A DNA stretch of 64,000 nucleotides from the NCBI RefSeq assembly GCF_000758325.1, contig NZ_CP009459.1, forward strand, positions 2,418,001 to 2,482,000. Direction: 5' to 3'. The notes under the pieces were generated by a model. The model saw only the letters and a list, made by a program, of their open reading frames with translations, did not search any database and was not told the DNA's origin. The DNA is from Cedecea neteri. Lineage in GTDB: Bacteria; Pseudomonadota; Gammaproteobacteria; Enterobacterales; Enterobacteriaceae. Below, in pieces: positions 1 through 9,600 of the stretch (its first letter is position 1; each line of letters begins with the position of its first letter). Made by a program: the position numbers and the translations under genes.

Positions 1-629
1 CGAAGGCGAGAGTCGCCGAACGTATTGACGAGCTGCTGGAGCTGTTAGGCCTGGACGCCGCGCAGTTCCGCGACCGTTATCCGCACCAGCTCTCCGGCGG
101 GCAGCAGCAGCGTGTGGGTGTGGCCCGTGCGCTGGCAGCCGACCCGGAAGTGCTACTGATGGACGAGCCTTTTGGGGCGCTGGATCCGGTCACCCGCGCG
201 ACGCTACAGCAGGAGATGATTCGCATTCATCAACTGCTGGGACGTACCATTGTGCTGGTGACGCACGACATCGACGAGGCCTTAACGCTGGCCGACAACA
301 TCGTGCTGATGGACGGCGGCAAAGTTATCCAGCAGGGCACGCCGCTGGAGCTGCTGACCAACCCGGCCAACGATTTTGTCCGTGACTTCTTTGGCCGCAG
401 CGAGCTTGGTGTCCGGCTGCTTTCGCTGCGCCACGTCGCGGACAGCATTCGCGCCGATGAGCGTCTGGAAGGCGAGCCTATCCGGGCAGACATGACGCTG
501 CGCGAGGCGCTCTCGCTGTTTATTGACCGCCAGTGTGAAAAACTGCCGGTGGTGGATGCGCAGAATCAGCCCTGCGGCGTGCTGCACTTTAGCGATCTGG
601 TCAGGAGGGAACATGCGCCTGCTACGTGA
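1..629 (+). CDS. yehX: YehX-like osmoprotectant ABC transporter ATPase (5' end outside window)
   Basis: The reading frame is open from base 3, so the gene starts before the window and only its C-terminal two thirds is present. The visible part holds the ABC signature [14 protein letters not shown], Walker B with [11 protein letters not shown], and the switch histidine in LVTHD. A C-terminal CBS-like extension ends near the stop ([21 protein letters not shown]). This is the layout of glycine-betaine/choline-type OpuCA/YehX ATPases, which energise the inner-membrane permease from the cytoplasm. The 3' end overlaps the start of the permease gene yehW at 613, as in the E. coli yehZYXW operon. Family identification is firm; the substrate is inferred from YehZYXW, a low-affinity betaine system in E. 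coli. Confidence 0.93.
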   Translation, partial: KARVAERIDELLELLGLDAAQFRDRYPHQLSGGQQQRVGVARALAADPEVLLMDEPFGALDPVTRATLQQEMIRIHQLLGRTIVLVTHDIDEALTLADNIVLMDGGKVIQQGTPLELLTNPANDFVRDFFGRSELGVRLLSLRHVADSIRADERLEGEPIRADMTLREALSLFIDRQCEKLPVVDAQNQPCGVLHFSDLVRREHAPAT

Positions 630-1344
630 TCCTCTGCTGTGGCTTATCGCGCTTTTTGCCGCACTGCTGGTGCTACTGCCTTATACCAGCGGGCTGTTTA
701 GCTGGCTGTTCCCGCAACTGACCAGGCCGATGTACCAGCAGGACAGCTTTGTCTCTCTGGCACTGGCGCACTTAACGCTGGTGGGGATTTCGAGCGTGGT
801 TGCGGTGGTGATTGGCGTAGGATTGGGGATTCTGGTCACACGTCCGGCGGGGGAGGAGTTTCGTTCGCTGGTGGAGACCATTACTGCCGCCGGGCAGACT
901 TTTCCTCCGGTGGCCGTATTAGCCGTGGCGGTGCCGGTGATGGGATTCGGACAAGAGCCAGCGATCATCGCGCTGGTGATTTACGGCCTTCTGCCGATCT
1001 TACAGGGGACGCTGGCGGGGATTGGGGCGGTGCCGGAATCCGCGCGCGAGATTGCGCTCGGCATCGGCATGAGCCGCGGGCAAATGCTGCGGAAAGTGGA
1101 GCTGCCGCTCGCCGCGCCGGTTATTCTGGCGGGCATCAGGACATCGGTGATCATTAATATTGGTACCGCGACGATTGCGTCTACCGTGGGCGCTAACACG
1201 CTCGGGTCACCGATTATTATCGGGCTAAGCGGCTTTAATACCGCCTATGTGATTCAGGGCGCGGTGCTGGTGGCGCTGGCGGCAATTGTCACTGACCGCC
1301 TGTTTGAGCGCCTGGAAAGTTACGTCACGCGCCATGCAAAATAA
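613..1344 (+). CDS. yehW: YehW-like osmoprotectant ABC transporter permease
   Basis: This 243-residue inner-membrane permease has the same length as E. coli YehW. It shows several hydrophobic segments and an EAA-type loop near residues 135-155 ([20 protein letters not shown]), the contact site for the ATPase. The ATG at 613 is preceded by AGGAGGGAAC and overlaps the end of yehX, so the two are translationally coupled. A longer in-frame start at 523 would lie deep inside yehX and has no ribosome-binding site. It belongs to the proU-like osmoprotectant uptake family. Confidence 0.93.
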   Translation: MRLLRDPLLWLIALFAALLVLLPYTSGLFSWLFPQLTRPMYQQDSFVSLALAHLTLVGISSVVAVVIGVGLGILVTRPAGEEFRSLVETITAAGQTFPPVAVLAVAVPVMGFGQEPAIIALVIYGLLPILQGTLAGIGAVPESAREIALGIGMSRGQMLRKVELPLAAPVILAGIRTSVIINIGTATIASTVGANTLGSPIIIGLSGFNTAYVIQGAVLVALAAIVTDRLFERLESYVTRHAK

Positions 1345-1432
1345 CGATGTAGCCGACCAGCATCACGCCGCCAATGCCGCCGATCGCCATAACCAGCATT
1401 CCGCCCACAAGGGCCATTTTTGACAGTTTCAT
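1325..1432 (-). CDS. yohO: YohO-family small membrane protein, 35 aa
   Basis: This short minus-strand ORF encodes a single hydrophobic helix after a basic N-terminus ([20 protein letters not shown]...). It matches the remembered E. coli YohO in length (35 aa), in the [11 protein letters not shown] core and in its position between yehW and mlrA. A GGAGC ribosome-binding site lies 5 nt before the ATG. Its 3' end overlaps the last 20 nt of yehW tail to tail. The function of YohO is unknown; inner-membrane location is inferred from the helix. It is too short for most ORF callers. Confidence 0.85.
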   Translation of the reverse strand: MKLSKMALVGGMLVMAIGGIGGVMLVGYIVILHGA

Positions 1433-1539
1433 CCGTTGCTCCGTTTGTTAACGAAGCGATTATAAAGGGAAGCGGGGTTGTTAATGAACCTTTGATTGTG
1501 ACGAAGAGGGAAAAAGCCGATTTTCCCTCTTTATCGCCG

Positions 1540-2295
1540 TCACTCTGTAGTCTGTCTGCGTTCGATATTACCCAGCGCAAACACCGGCAGCCCTGCGCTT
1601 CGCCATGATTCAATCTGGTCTATTTGCCGCTCTCCGGGGCAGTCACCGCACCAGACCAGCAGCGTTTGCCGGTCAAAAAGCTCAGGTTTCAGGCTGCTCA
1701 GCGAATTAGCCAGCACGTCGACCCGCCAGCCCTGCTGGCTGGCAATCCACGCCGCCATCCACAGCCGCGTTGTGTCCTGCACGTTCCAGCCCACGACTAA
1801 AGCGTCTCTGCCGTTTTGCTTGCGCGCGGTGGCAATACACATCGCAATATAGTTGATCAGAGCGCCATCCAGCAGGCTAAGCAACGCGCACAGCGCAATC
1901 TGCTGCCCGTAAAGGCGGCGTCGTAGCGGAAGATAGAGATGTTGCACCAGGGTGTGCGCCGGGTAGATGCGCCCAATATCGGCTATCCAGGCGCGGAGCA
2001 GGTTGGGGTTGCCGCTTTGCAGATGGCGGAGCAGCGTTTCCTGTCGCTCTCCCCAGGCGTGCTCTTTTTCCCGGTTTTCACCGCTGAGCAGCCCTTTGAC
2101 TTTGCTGACCTGCACGCCTTGCTCAATCCAGGTTTGGATCTCGCGAATACGCTCGATGTCGGCGGCATCAAACAGGCGGTGCCCGCCGTCGCTTCGCTTA
2201 GGTTTTAGCAACCCGTAACGCCGCTGCCAGGCCCGGAGGGTTACCGGATTAATATTGCAAAGCGCAGCCACTTCTCCGATGGAATAAAGCGCCAT
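1540..2295 (-). CDS. mlrA: MerR-family regulator MlrA (curli/csgD activator)
   Basis: This 251-residue protein starts with a MerR winged HTH (residues 3-70; YSIGEVAALC, then TLRAWQRRYGLLKP and GGHRLFDAADIERI). A cobalamin-binding-like C-terminal domain follows, as in MlrA/CarH-type regulators. E. coli MlrA (YehV) is 243 aa and acts at the csgD promoter. It lies next to the yeh operon here as in E. coli. The start ATG at 2295 has AGGTGA upstream. I see no classic B12-binding DxHxxG motif, as expected for MlrA. Confidence 0.9.
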   Translation of the reverse strand: MALYSIGEVAALCNINPVTLRAWQRRYGLLKPKRSDGGHRLFDAADIERIREIQTWIEQGVQVSKVKGLLSGENREKEHAWGERQETLLRHLQSGNPNLLRAWIADIGRIYPAHTLVQHLYLPLRRRLYGQQIALCALLSLLDGALINYIAMCIATARKQNGRDALVVGWNVQDTTRLWMAAWIASQQGWRVDVLANSLSSLKPELFDRQTLLVWCGDCPGERQIDQIESWRSAGLPVFALGNIERRQTTE

Positions 2296-2413
2296 ATTGT
2301 CACCTGATACCTTAAGGGGAGGCCCTTACTAACTGTAGTAAGTTCTGGTGAGTTTGGCTGCTTTGAGTGGGCGTTGTTGGGTGTTGTTGAGTCATATTTT
2401 GCTTTCAAATCTT

Positions 2414-2580
2414 CCCCTCACCCCGGCCCTCTCCCCAAAGGGGCGAGGGAGAAAACATATAACGAGATGCATTGTTTATCCCATCTCCCTTTAGGGAGAG
2501 GGTTAGGGCGAGGGAGAAAACATATAACGGGATGCATTGTTTATCCCCTCTCCCTTTTAGGGAGAGGGCTAGGGTGAGGG
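2414..2580. repeat. Bipartite palindromic repeat, copy A (internally duplicated)
   Basis: The outer ends are inverted (CCCTCACCCCGGCCCTCTCC at the left, GGGAGAGGGCTAGGGTGAGGG-like at the right). Each end forms its own small hairpin of the type CCCTCTCCC...GGGAGAGGG. The interior is duplicated: the motif GAAAACATATAACG appears at 2451 and again at 2516, a 65-nt period. Related elements lie at 20786-20888 and 59343-59435. It resembles a REP/BIME-type dispersed element, but I do not recognise a named family. Confidence 0.8.
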
Positions 2581-2621
2581 TAAAACAGCCCGCGACGTTG
2601 TGCCTGGGGAAATGTTAATCG

Positions 2622-2650
2622 TAAAGCGAAGCACGGTTCCGGCTTAAATC
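2622..2650 (+). repeat. 29-nt repeat, inverted partner of 20720-20748
   Basis: The sequence TAAAGCGAAGCACGGTTCCG and the following GCTTAAATC match the reverse complement of 20720-20748 at 27 of 29 positions. Both copies lie next to a bipartite palindromic repeat. Together they bracket roxA and the dspE-hrpN half of the Hrp island as inverted repeats. Confidence 0.75.
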
Positions 2651-2693
2651 GCCTTAGTTTTTCTCCGATTAGCCAGGTTTCAGACGGGCAAAC

Positions 2694-3815
2694 TTAATCT
2701 TCGAAGTACCAGTATCCCTGGTTAATCAGCGCCGTCAGCTGGCGGATAAATTCGTCATCCTCCACGGCGGCACCCAGCTCCGTTTTGGTCAGCCGGGTAT
2801 AGCGGCACATAGCCACTGCTGCGGCCTGATGACTGACGTCCAGCGGTTCGCTGTTGACGAAGAAACCCTCGCCAACCTGCAGCACCCTGAGCCCGCTCAG
2901 GCGAATCAGCTCTTCTCCGCCAGCCAGCGCGGCGGCCACTTCTGCTGGCTCGTAAGGCGGCTCTGCAGAGGCAATATCCAGCTCGTGACGCGGCGTGGTT
3001 ACAAAGCTGCCGAACCACTGGTTGAACGCTTCCGGCTGGCTAATCAACGCCGTCATCATGCTGCGCAGGCGTTCCAGCTCGTAGTTTTCTACTTTGCCTG
3101 GGTTTGCCCGGCAGGTGAGATCCGGGTCGCTGTAGTGATCGCCGCCGAGGTCATTTTCCAGCACGTAATCGGCAAAGCTGCTGATTAAATCGCGGCTGTT
3201 TGGCCCGCGGAAGCCAACCGAATAGTTCAGGGCCGTTTCATGGGTGAAGCCGTCGTGCGGGAAGCCCGGCGGAATGTAGAGGATATCTCCGGGGGCTAAA
3301 TCTTCGTCGATAATCGGCGTGAACGGCTCAACGTGCAGCAGCGCCGGGTGCGGGCAAAACTGCTTCAGTGGCAGCTTATCACCCACGCGCCAGCGGCGGC
3401 TGCCCATGCCCTGGATAATAAACACGTCATAGTTGTCGATGTGCGGGCCAACGCCGCCGCCCGGCACGGAAAACGAAATCATCAGATCGTCCAGGCGCCA
3501 GTCCGGCAGCACGCGGAAAGGACGCACCAGCGCGGCGGCGGGTTCGTGCCAGTGGTTAACGGCCTGGGCCAGCAGCGACCAGCCGGTCTCGCCGAGATTA
3601 TCAAAGTGTTCAAAGGGGCCATTGCTGGCGTGCCATTTCCCCTCTTTAAAACTGACCAGCCTGCTGTCGACTTCATTTTCCATTGCCAGGCCGGCAAGTT
3701 CGTCGGGCGTGATAGGGTCGACAAAATCAGGCAGCGCATTTTTGAGCACTACCGGCTTTTTCTGCCAGTACGTTTCCATAAACTCTGGCCAGTTGAAATT
3801 GAGTTGATAATCCAC
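2694..3815 (-). CDS. roxA: 50S ribosomal protein L16 arginine 3-hydroxylase RoxA (YcfD)
   Basis: This 373-residue Fe(II)/2-oxoglutarate oxygenase of the JmjC/cupin fold hydroxylates an arginine of ribosomal protein L16. The iron-binding triad is visible as H125 and D127 in PHIDNYDVF and H187 in IPPGFPHDGF, the same positions as in E. coli RoxA. The frame opens with GTG at 3815, preceded by AGGGGT. In E. coli roxA sits next to phoPQ; here it lies between mlrA and the Hrp island, which marks a chromosomal junction. It is probably a core gene caught at the island edge. Confidence 0.95.
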   Translation of the reverse strand: MDYQLNFNWPEFMETYWQKKPVVLKNALPDFVDPITPDELAGLAMENEVDSRLVSFKEGKWHASNGPFEHFDNLGETGWSLLAQAVNHWHEPAAALVRPFRVLPDWRLDDLMISFSVPGGGVGPHIDNYDVFIIQGMGSRRWRVGDKLPLKQFCPHPALLHVEPFTPIIDEDLAPGDILYIPPGFPHDGFTHETALNYSVGFRGPNSRDLISSFADYVLENDLGGDHYSDPDLTCRANPGKVENYELERLRSMMTALISQPEAFNQWFGSFVTTPRHELDIASAEPPYEPAEVAAALAGGEELIRLSGLRVLQVGEGFFVNSEPLDVSHQAAAVAMCRYTRLTKTELGAAVEDDEFIRQLTALINQGYWYFED

Positions 3816-4036
3816 GGTTATTTACCCCTGTGCGGAAGGAGGCCGATTATAGAGAGCGGTACCAACTGCCGACCTTGTCATGAGTCAATCTGCCGCAACA
3901 TTCCCGCTTTTTCTCCGGCCTGAAAATGCCGGGGCTATCGGTTTTTTCTGATTTTATTTTAACGATCAGACGGGCTGCAGCCCTTGCTGTGGCTGGTTTT
4001 GTCTGGTTTTACACAGAGTTAAAGAAAATTTAGCCT

Positions 4037-4064
4037 GGAACCGGAACTGAATTCTTACCACTGA
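4037..4064 (+). promoter_or_regulatory. hrp box upstream of dspE
   Basis: GGAACC-N15-CCACTGA fits the HrpL sigma-factor consensus GGAACC-N15/16-CCACNNA exactly. It lies 40 nt before the dspE start and predicts HrpL-dependent transcription of dspEF. Confidence 0.93.
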
Positions 4065-4103
4065 CTAAGCGGAGAACGTGTTTGACTGTTAAGGGGTAAC
4101 AGC

Positions 4104-7100
4104 ATGGGATTAGGAATATCGGCTTTTATCAAGCCAGGGCGAGCCATAAGCGACCGGGAAATTACCGATTTACAGCAGGGGAGGTCACGCGCCTCCGCGA
4201 TAAAACAAGGCAAGGCGGCACCCACGCAAACCGCGTCCGGGTCACTGCACGCCGAAGCGGGCGCTACGCTGCCGCCCGGTGGGGTGAGGCAGAGCGCGAC
4301 AACTACTCAGATGCCGCAAAAAGGGATGTTCAGCCGTTTTTTAGGGCGGCATCGCGGTGGACAAGAAGCCGCACAAATCACGATCCCCGTCACGGCAAGC
4401 GCTTCGCGCGCCAGCAGCCCAAGTCTCTATAGTCAGGCCAGCGCCAATGCTTCACGCGCCACCAGCCCAAGCCTCTACAGCCAGCCCAGCGCCAGCTCCG
4501 CCAGCGTTTACAGCCAGCCGGATGTGTCTGACCCGAACGCCATCCCCAGTAATGAAGTCGGAACGCCCGACAGCCACTTTGCCGAGCTGCCGCCGGAGAT
4601 TGAGCCAGAAAAAAACATGCTGCTGGAAACCCGGCTGTCGCTCGATAAAAAAGGGCGGCTTGAGATTGATACGCCCGCGACCTCTGCGCCTCTTCACGCC
4701 CTGATGGAAAAAACCATCGGCCATGACCGCCTGCGTTACCAAAACCATCTGGCCAGCGACGACGGCCATCAGCATGTTTTACTGGATAAAGAGGGACGGC
4801 TGATGACGCTGCGCAGCCAGCCCGGCGCGTTTATTGCTCTCAGCCACAGTCAGCAAAAAGTGGAGTGGCGTGAAGTGCCCCAGCACCATCGAGGGTTTAT
4901 GCGCCGCCAAAGCCTGGAGCCCGCCGGGCAGCATCTTTCCTGGCACGATCGCCAGACCGTCGAGATTGGCGGAGAGAAAGTGCGCCTGCCGGAAACGGGC
5001 ATCCGCGACCGCCTGACGGACAGCGTCACCGACGGCGACGGCACGCGCTACCGCCTGCACGACAAAAAACTCTATAGCTTTGACAGCGCCGCCAACGCCT
5101 GGCAATCGCTCTCCGGTGAGGACGACAAACTCTCCTCCCTGTCGCGCCAGAGCGACGGCATGCTTTGGCGAGTAAACGACGACAAACAGCTTGGCAGCGC
5201 CGTGGGCGACACGATCAAGGTCAATTTTGAGCACAAAATCGATCACTATGCGGTAGGCCCGAAGCGCGATGCCCTGGTGCTGCTGAGCGACGACGAGAAG
5301 AAGCCGCAGGTGGCCTATGTTGCCAACCTGGCGGCGACCGATCCTCAGCCCAAAATGCTGACGCTGCCCGAGAACATGACGCTGAAGAAAACGGCGCTGC
5401 ACGGCCCGCTGCTGTTTGCGTTAGACAACAATGGCCGCCTGCACTGCGGCGACAAACCTGATGAACAAAGTACGGCGCTGACCTTTGGGGACGCCCGGCA
5501 CAAGCCGCTGCTGGATAACATCACGCAATACGTGACCGCGACCGTGGAAGATGGCGCGCGAATCGAAGATATGCTGGCCGACGAAACCGATCGCCTGCAC
5601 CTTATCGTGAAGGATAAGTACGACCAGAAGCACGCCATTACCTTCCACTGGCACGGCGGCGATCTCAAGCCGCAGAGCAGCTGGAACCTCAGCGACAGCC
5701 TGGTGCTGGACTACCAAAAAGGGCTGCCGCAGGTCACGCCAGCCGCCCATGATGTGGTGGATCTCGGGCGGCTCGGCAAGCTGGCTTTGCACGACGGCAA
5801 AGTGCACTACTTCAACGAAACCACCGGCCTGTGGGCCGCTTCCGACGAAAAAGCAGACAAGCTGCAGTGCGGCCTGGACGGCCAGCCGTGGCTGATGAAA
5901 GACGGCGAGCTGAAGCGCCTCAAGGTGAACCTGAGCAGCAACAAAGTCGACCACGGCAGCAACGTCTTTGCGCTGCCGCAGGTGACCAAAAGCGTCAGCG
6001 CCGATCTGGCCACGGCCGGGCTGGACAAAGCCGAGAAAGCGCAGGCGTTCACGGCGATAGACAGCCGCCGCTATCTGGCGGTGAACGAAAAAGGCGATAT
6101 CGGGTTCCACCACATAGACACCACCACGCGTCGCAATCAGCGTGCCACCCAGACGCTAAGCCAGTCGACACTGAAAGAGCAAATTGAGAAGCTGGTGCCC
6201 GGCAGCGCGGGGAAAGAGGATGCGGCAAAAGTCAGCGATCTCGCCCTCGGTGAAGACAAGCAGCTTTGGCTGTTAAGCAAAGAGGGGAGCCTGTTCAGCC
6301 TGCCGGAAAACGGCTGGAACAGCGGCAAAGCCGACGGATTAGCGAAAGCCACTCTGCCCGCAAACGAGGACGGCAGCCAGCCTGAACTCACCGCGCTGCA
6401 AACCTCGGCTAAGGGGCAAGTCAGCGCCGTCGACACGCAGGGCAATACGTTTGTCTTCAAAGCCGGAGCCTGGGAAAAAGGCGATCCGGTGACCGCGCCG
6501 GTGGCAGAGCCTAACATGGCGACCCAGAACTACGAGCGCCTGACTAAAGCGTCAAAAGACTGGCGCCTGCCGGGCACCGGGATCACCTTCAAACGCGAGG
6601 TGAATTTCCTCGGCCAGACCGGGCAGGACGGCAAGCAGGTTCGGACCTCGTTCCGCACTCGCCTGAGCACGTTTGTCTTCCGCCCGTCGCTGGAATGGCC
6701 GCGCCCGATAAAAACCGCCGCCTATTCCATTCAACATCGCTACGCCGGGCGTGAAGGGCTGAAAGACGTTTACCAGCAGCAGGGGGACTTGACCCAGCGG
6801 CTGAAGGCGCTCTCGCAGCAGCCGGGCAGAGCGGCCCCGCGCCCTGGCTTAAGCCAGCGCCTCGAGATCATGAGCGGGGAAACGGCGCGCCAGTGGCAGC
6901 CGCAGGAAAAAGCGCTGCTGGAAGAGATGAGCAGCTTTGCGCGTCAGCTTTCCGACAGCAGTACGCATTACTGCGAGCAAATCGGCCAGCACTATGGCGT
7001 GCGTGACGAACGCCGCCAGGAAGCCACGCCGTCTCGTTTTGGCCTGAACCATAGCCAAAGCGGGGCGCTGAACCCGTCGAGCAGCCGCCAGGATAACCTG

Positions 7101-9596
7101 ACCGGGCAACTGAACGAATTGCTGCGGCGCTACCCGGCCGATAAAAGCAATCACGCTGGGGCGATTATCGCCGAGCTGGAGGCAAGGAAAATTACCCTTA
7201 ACCATCAGAAAGAACAGGTGCCGATGGGGCGCCAGCGCGATATCCATGACGACATCGGGCTGGTGAAATCCAGGGTGATGCTGGACGTGCTGGCGCTGAA
7301 ATCCCTGCATGACTCGGTGGATGACCTGCAGCAGGCCTCGCTGCTGAGCGAACCTCAGCGTTCGGCCAAAATGACGGAGATTGCCGCCAATGTGGCCCGG
7401 CTAAGGGACAGCGAATGGGGCGGGAACGTGATTAAAACGGTCACCACCCAGGGCTTCGGCAACCACAAGTCGCTGGAGGCCAACTACGACGCCATCAAGG
7501 CAATGACCAAGGCGTTCAGCAAAGAAAACCACGGCGTGAACATCAACACCAAAACCGTGATGCAGGCGGAAAACCAGCGCGAAATGCAGGACAAAATGGT
7601 CTCTACCGTGCTCTCGCTGGAGAGCGGCGAAAACCTGGCGTTCAGCCGCACCTATGGGGCGTCCGCCACCGCCACGGTAGCACCGGGCACTCAGGTTGTG
7701 GCGGGCGTTGGCGGTAAAGTGGGCGCCGACCGTGGCTACACCATGAGTTTCTCCCGCGGTGATACGGGGATTAACGTCAGCTTCGGGCGCACCGGTGCCG
7801 TGTCGGCAACCGGCATTGTGGGCGTGGGCTACAACGTGCTGACCGACTACAACAAAACCCACAAAGTTTATCTCGACGGCGACCATAAACACCCGCTGTC
7901 GCAGGGCGTTCGCCTGGGCGGCGGCGTCACGCTGGGCGGGCAACTTCAGTCCCAGCACGGCGTCTCGTTTGAACTGGCGGAGCACGAAATTCCTGGCTTT
8001 ATCGAACAGCTGAGCAGCGGCACGCTGGATCCGCTGGAGTTTCTGAACCGGGGCGCCAACCACAGCGTAAAAAGTGGGGCAACCCAGAGCTTCAGCGTGG
8101 ACATCAACGCCGCCGCGCTGGCGAGCGTTGGCTTCCCGTTTACCGACAGCCACGAGAAAGATTTCCCCACCAGCGCCCGGCTGGGCGGCGGCGTCTATGC
8201 CAACACCAACCTGCTGGCGGGCAGCCGCGAGCGGACCGACTCCCGCAACGCCGAAGGGCAGGGCGTCAGCCACAGCGATCATCGCCTGAGGGCGTTTAAC
8301 CAGATGAATGCCGGGGCCAACATCGCCATTCCGGTCAGCACCACCATTCAGCCGAAGCACAAAGATCCCTTCTCGGTGGGCGTCGGCGTCGGGGCCAGCG
8401 TGCAGCTGTCGATCAACAACCGGACGACGCACAGCCTCACCGTGGACTTAAAAAATGCCCAACCGGTGGAAGGCGTTCATCTGGAAAAACTGATGACCAC
8501 GCTGGGCAAGCAGTTTACCGACAGCGCCTCAACGCAGCTGCTGGCCAGGCTGAAAGAAGAGCCGAAAGAAGGTGAATTGCCGATCTCCGTGGCCGACAAG
8601 CTCAGCCAACTGGATGCCCACTTCACCCGCTGGTATTCGCCTGCCGATAACGCGAAGACTCGCCGCCCGCTGCTCGATACGCTGCAGCAGCTTACCGCCC
8701 GGCAGCAGCAGGCCGACTCGCTATCCGTGCAGAATACGCAGCCGGAACCGACCAATGCCGAAGTGGATGCGCTGATCGCCGGGCTGCGCGGCGAGTTTAC
8801 CGACCTCACCAGCCGCCAGCTGCTGGATGAACTCACGCCGACGGAAGGGGCTCCGCGCCTGCCGATGTCAGCCGGAGAGCGGCTGGGCAAACTGGAAACC
8901 CACTTTGCCCGCTTTATTCCGCCGTCGCGGCACCACGAGCTGACCGGCAACGGCCCGCAGGCCGCGCTGCAGTCACTGCAGCAAACCGTGCGCCAGCAAA
9001 ATGCGGTGCTTAACCAGCAGCAACTGGTGAACAAGGCGGAGTACCAATCCACCTATAAGAACCTTTCGCGCATCGACAACAACGGCTTGTTCCACTTTAT
9101 GCGCCACTTTATGGAAGGCGAGATGTCACCGAGTAACGCCGACCGTATCACCGAGATGATGGGCGAGGATTACCGGCTGAAAGCGCTCCTGCGCGGTTTG
9201 CAGGATAACAGCAGTTCTCAGGCGGTCGTCTCCCTTGAACTGAAAACCAAGCCGCGCGAGAAGCTGGCTGACCAGTGGGCAAACCACGCGGTCACCCAGG
9301 ACTCGATTGTCGACTTGCTAAAAGATCGCGACAAGCTGCGCCTGAAATCCATCGCGTTTACCAAAACGCAAACCAAATCCGATGGGTTCTCCACGCCGTC
9401 ATTTTTACTCGGCGGCGCTAACGGCGTGTCGCTGTCGATGAACGAAAACCTGGGCACCATCAACTTTAGCTACGGCGACGACGACAGCGCGCCGCTCAGC
9501 TACACCGTGGACGGGGGCGTGGCCCAGGCAGAAAAAGAAGTGAAATCGGCGCTGAAAGACGCTGCCGAGGCAGGATTTATGGTGAAAGGAGGATAA
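4104..9596 (+). CDS. dspE: AvrE-family type III effector DspA/E
   Basis: This 1830-residue protein is close in size to Erwinia amylovora DspA/E (1838 aa) and has the AvrE-family layout. The N-terminus is disordered and Ser/Ala/Gln-rich with a secretion-signal-like start. A beta-propeller-like middle has repeated short blocks (for example LRLHDKKLYSF-type strands), followed by a helical segment around residues 880-1150 and a beta-rich C-terminus. AvrE effectors are injected into plant cells, suppress defences and promote water-soaking. Residues 101-138 hold a repeat not explained by the domain plan: SRASSPSLYSQ, SRATSPSLYSQ and SASVYSQ. The start ATG at 4104 has AAGGGG upstream. Its chaperone gene follows after 4 nt. 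Confidence 0.94.
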   Translation: MGLGISAFIKPGRAISDREITDLQQGRSRASAIKQGKAAPTQTASGSLHAEAGATLPPGGVRQSATTTQMPQKGMFSRFLGRHRGGQEAAQITIPVTASASRASSPSLYSQASANASRATSPSLYSQPSASSASVYSQPDVSDPNAIPSNEVGTPDSHFAELPPEIEPEKNMLLETRLSLDKKGRLEIDTPATSAPLHALMEKTIGHDRLRYQNHLASDDGHQHVLLDKEGRLMTLRSQPGAFIALSHSQQKVEWREVPQHHRGFMRRQSLEPAGQHLSWHDRQTVEIGGEKVRLPETGIRDRLTDSVTDGDGTRYRLHDKKLYSFDSAANAWQSLSGEDDKLSSLSRQSDGMLWRVNDDKQLGSAVGDTIKVNFEHKIDHYAVGPKRDALVLLSDDEKKPQVAYVANLAATDPQPKMLTLPENMTLKKTALHGPLLFALDNNGRLHCGDKPDEQSTALTFGDARHKPLLDNITQYVTATVEDGARIEDMLADETDRLHLIVKDKYDQKHAITFHWHGGDLKPQSSWNLSDSLVLDYQKGLPQVTPAAHDVVDLGRLGKLALHDGKVHYFNETTGLWAASDEKADKLQCGLDGQPWLMKDGELKRLKVNLSSNKVDHGSNVFALPQVTKSVSADLATAGLDKAEKAQAFTAIDSRRYLAVNEKGDIGFHHIDTTTRRNQRATQTLSQSTLKEQIEKLVPGSAGKEDAAKVSDLALGEDKQLWLLSKEGSLFSLPENGWNSGKADGLAKATLPANEDGSQPELTALQTSAKGQVSAVDTQGNTFVFKAGAWEKGDPVTAPVAEPNMATQNYERLTKASKDWRLPGTGITFKREVNFLGQTGQDGKQVRTSFRTRLSTFVFRPSLEWPRPIKTAAYSIQHRYAGREGLKDVYQQQGDLTQRLKALSQQPGRAAPRPGLSQRLEIMSGETARQWQPQEKALLEEMSSFARQLSDSSTHYCEQIGQHYGVRDERRQEATPSRFGLNHSQSGALNPSSSRQDNLTGQLNELLRRYPADKSNHAGAIIAELEARKITLNHQKEQVPMGRQRDIHDDIGLVKSRVMLDVLALKSLHDSVDDLQQASLLSEPQRSAKMTEIAANVARLRDSEWGGNVIKTVTTQGFGNHKSLEANYDAIKAMTKAFSKENHGVNINTKTVMQAENQREMQDKMVSTVLSLESGENLAFSRTYGASATATVAPGTQVVAGVGGKVGADRGYTMSFSRGDTGINVSFGRTGAVSATGIVGVGYNVLTDYNKTHKVYLDGDHKHPLSQGVRLGGGVTLGGQLQSQHGVSFELAEHEIPGFIEQLSSGTLDPLEFLNRGANHSVKSGATQSFSVDINAAALASVGFPFTDSHEKDFPTSARLGGGVYANTNLLAGSRERTDSRNAEGQGVSHSDHRLRAFNQMNAGANIAIPVSTTIQPKHKDPFSVGVGVGASVQLSINNRTTHSLTVDLKNAQPVEGVHLEKLMTTLGKQFTDSASTQLLARLKEEPKEGELPISVADKLSQLDAHFTRWYSPADNAKTRRPLLDTLQQLTARQQQADSLSVQNTQPEPTNAEVDALIAGLRGEFTDLTSRQLLDELTPTEGAPRLPMSAGERLGKLETHFARFIPPSRHHELTGNGPQAALQSLQQTVRQQNAVLNQQQLVNKAEYQSTYKNLSRIDNNGLFHFMRHFMEGEMSPSNADRITEMMGEDYRLKALLRGLQDNSSSQAVVSLELKTKPREKLADQWANHAVTQDSIVDLLKDRDKLRLKSIAFTKTQTKSDGFSTPSFLLGGANGVSLSMNENLGTINFSYGDDDSAPLSYTVDGGVAQAEKEVKSALKDAAEAGFMVKGG

Positions 9597-9600
9597 GACA

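Larger units (their letters stand above)
2296..2693. other. Intergenic region mlrA-roxA, filled with repeats
   Basis: About 400 bases with no credible gene. The first 100 bases hold the mlrA leader. The middle is a tandemly duplicated palindromic repeat (2414-2580). The end holds a 29-nt sequence (2622-2650) that recurs inverted at 20720-20748. A 67-codon ORF running through the repeat is an artefact of the low-complexity sequence. Confidence 0.8.

Noticed and set aside
2374..2577. A 67-codon ORF through the first palindromic repeat
   Set aside because: It consists of repeat translation (two near-identical halves) without a start signal, so it is a repeat artefact.
7401..8432. A 343-codon minus-strand ORF inside dspE
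   Set aside because: It is antisense to dspE, has no ribosome-binding site, and its His/Ala/Val/Arg-rich composition is typical of reverse-frame shadows of GC-rich genes. The same holds for other long antisense frames, for example 5421-6113 and 33095-33871.
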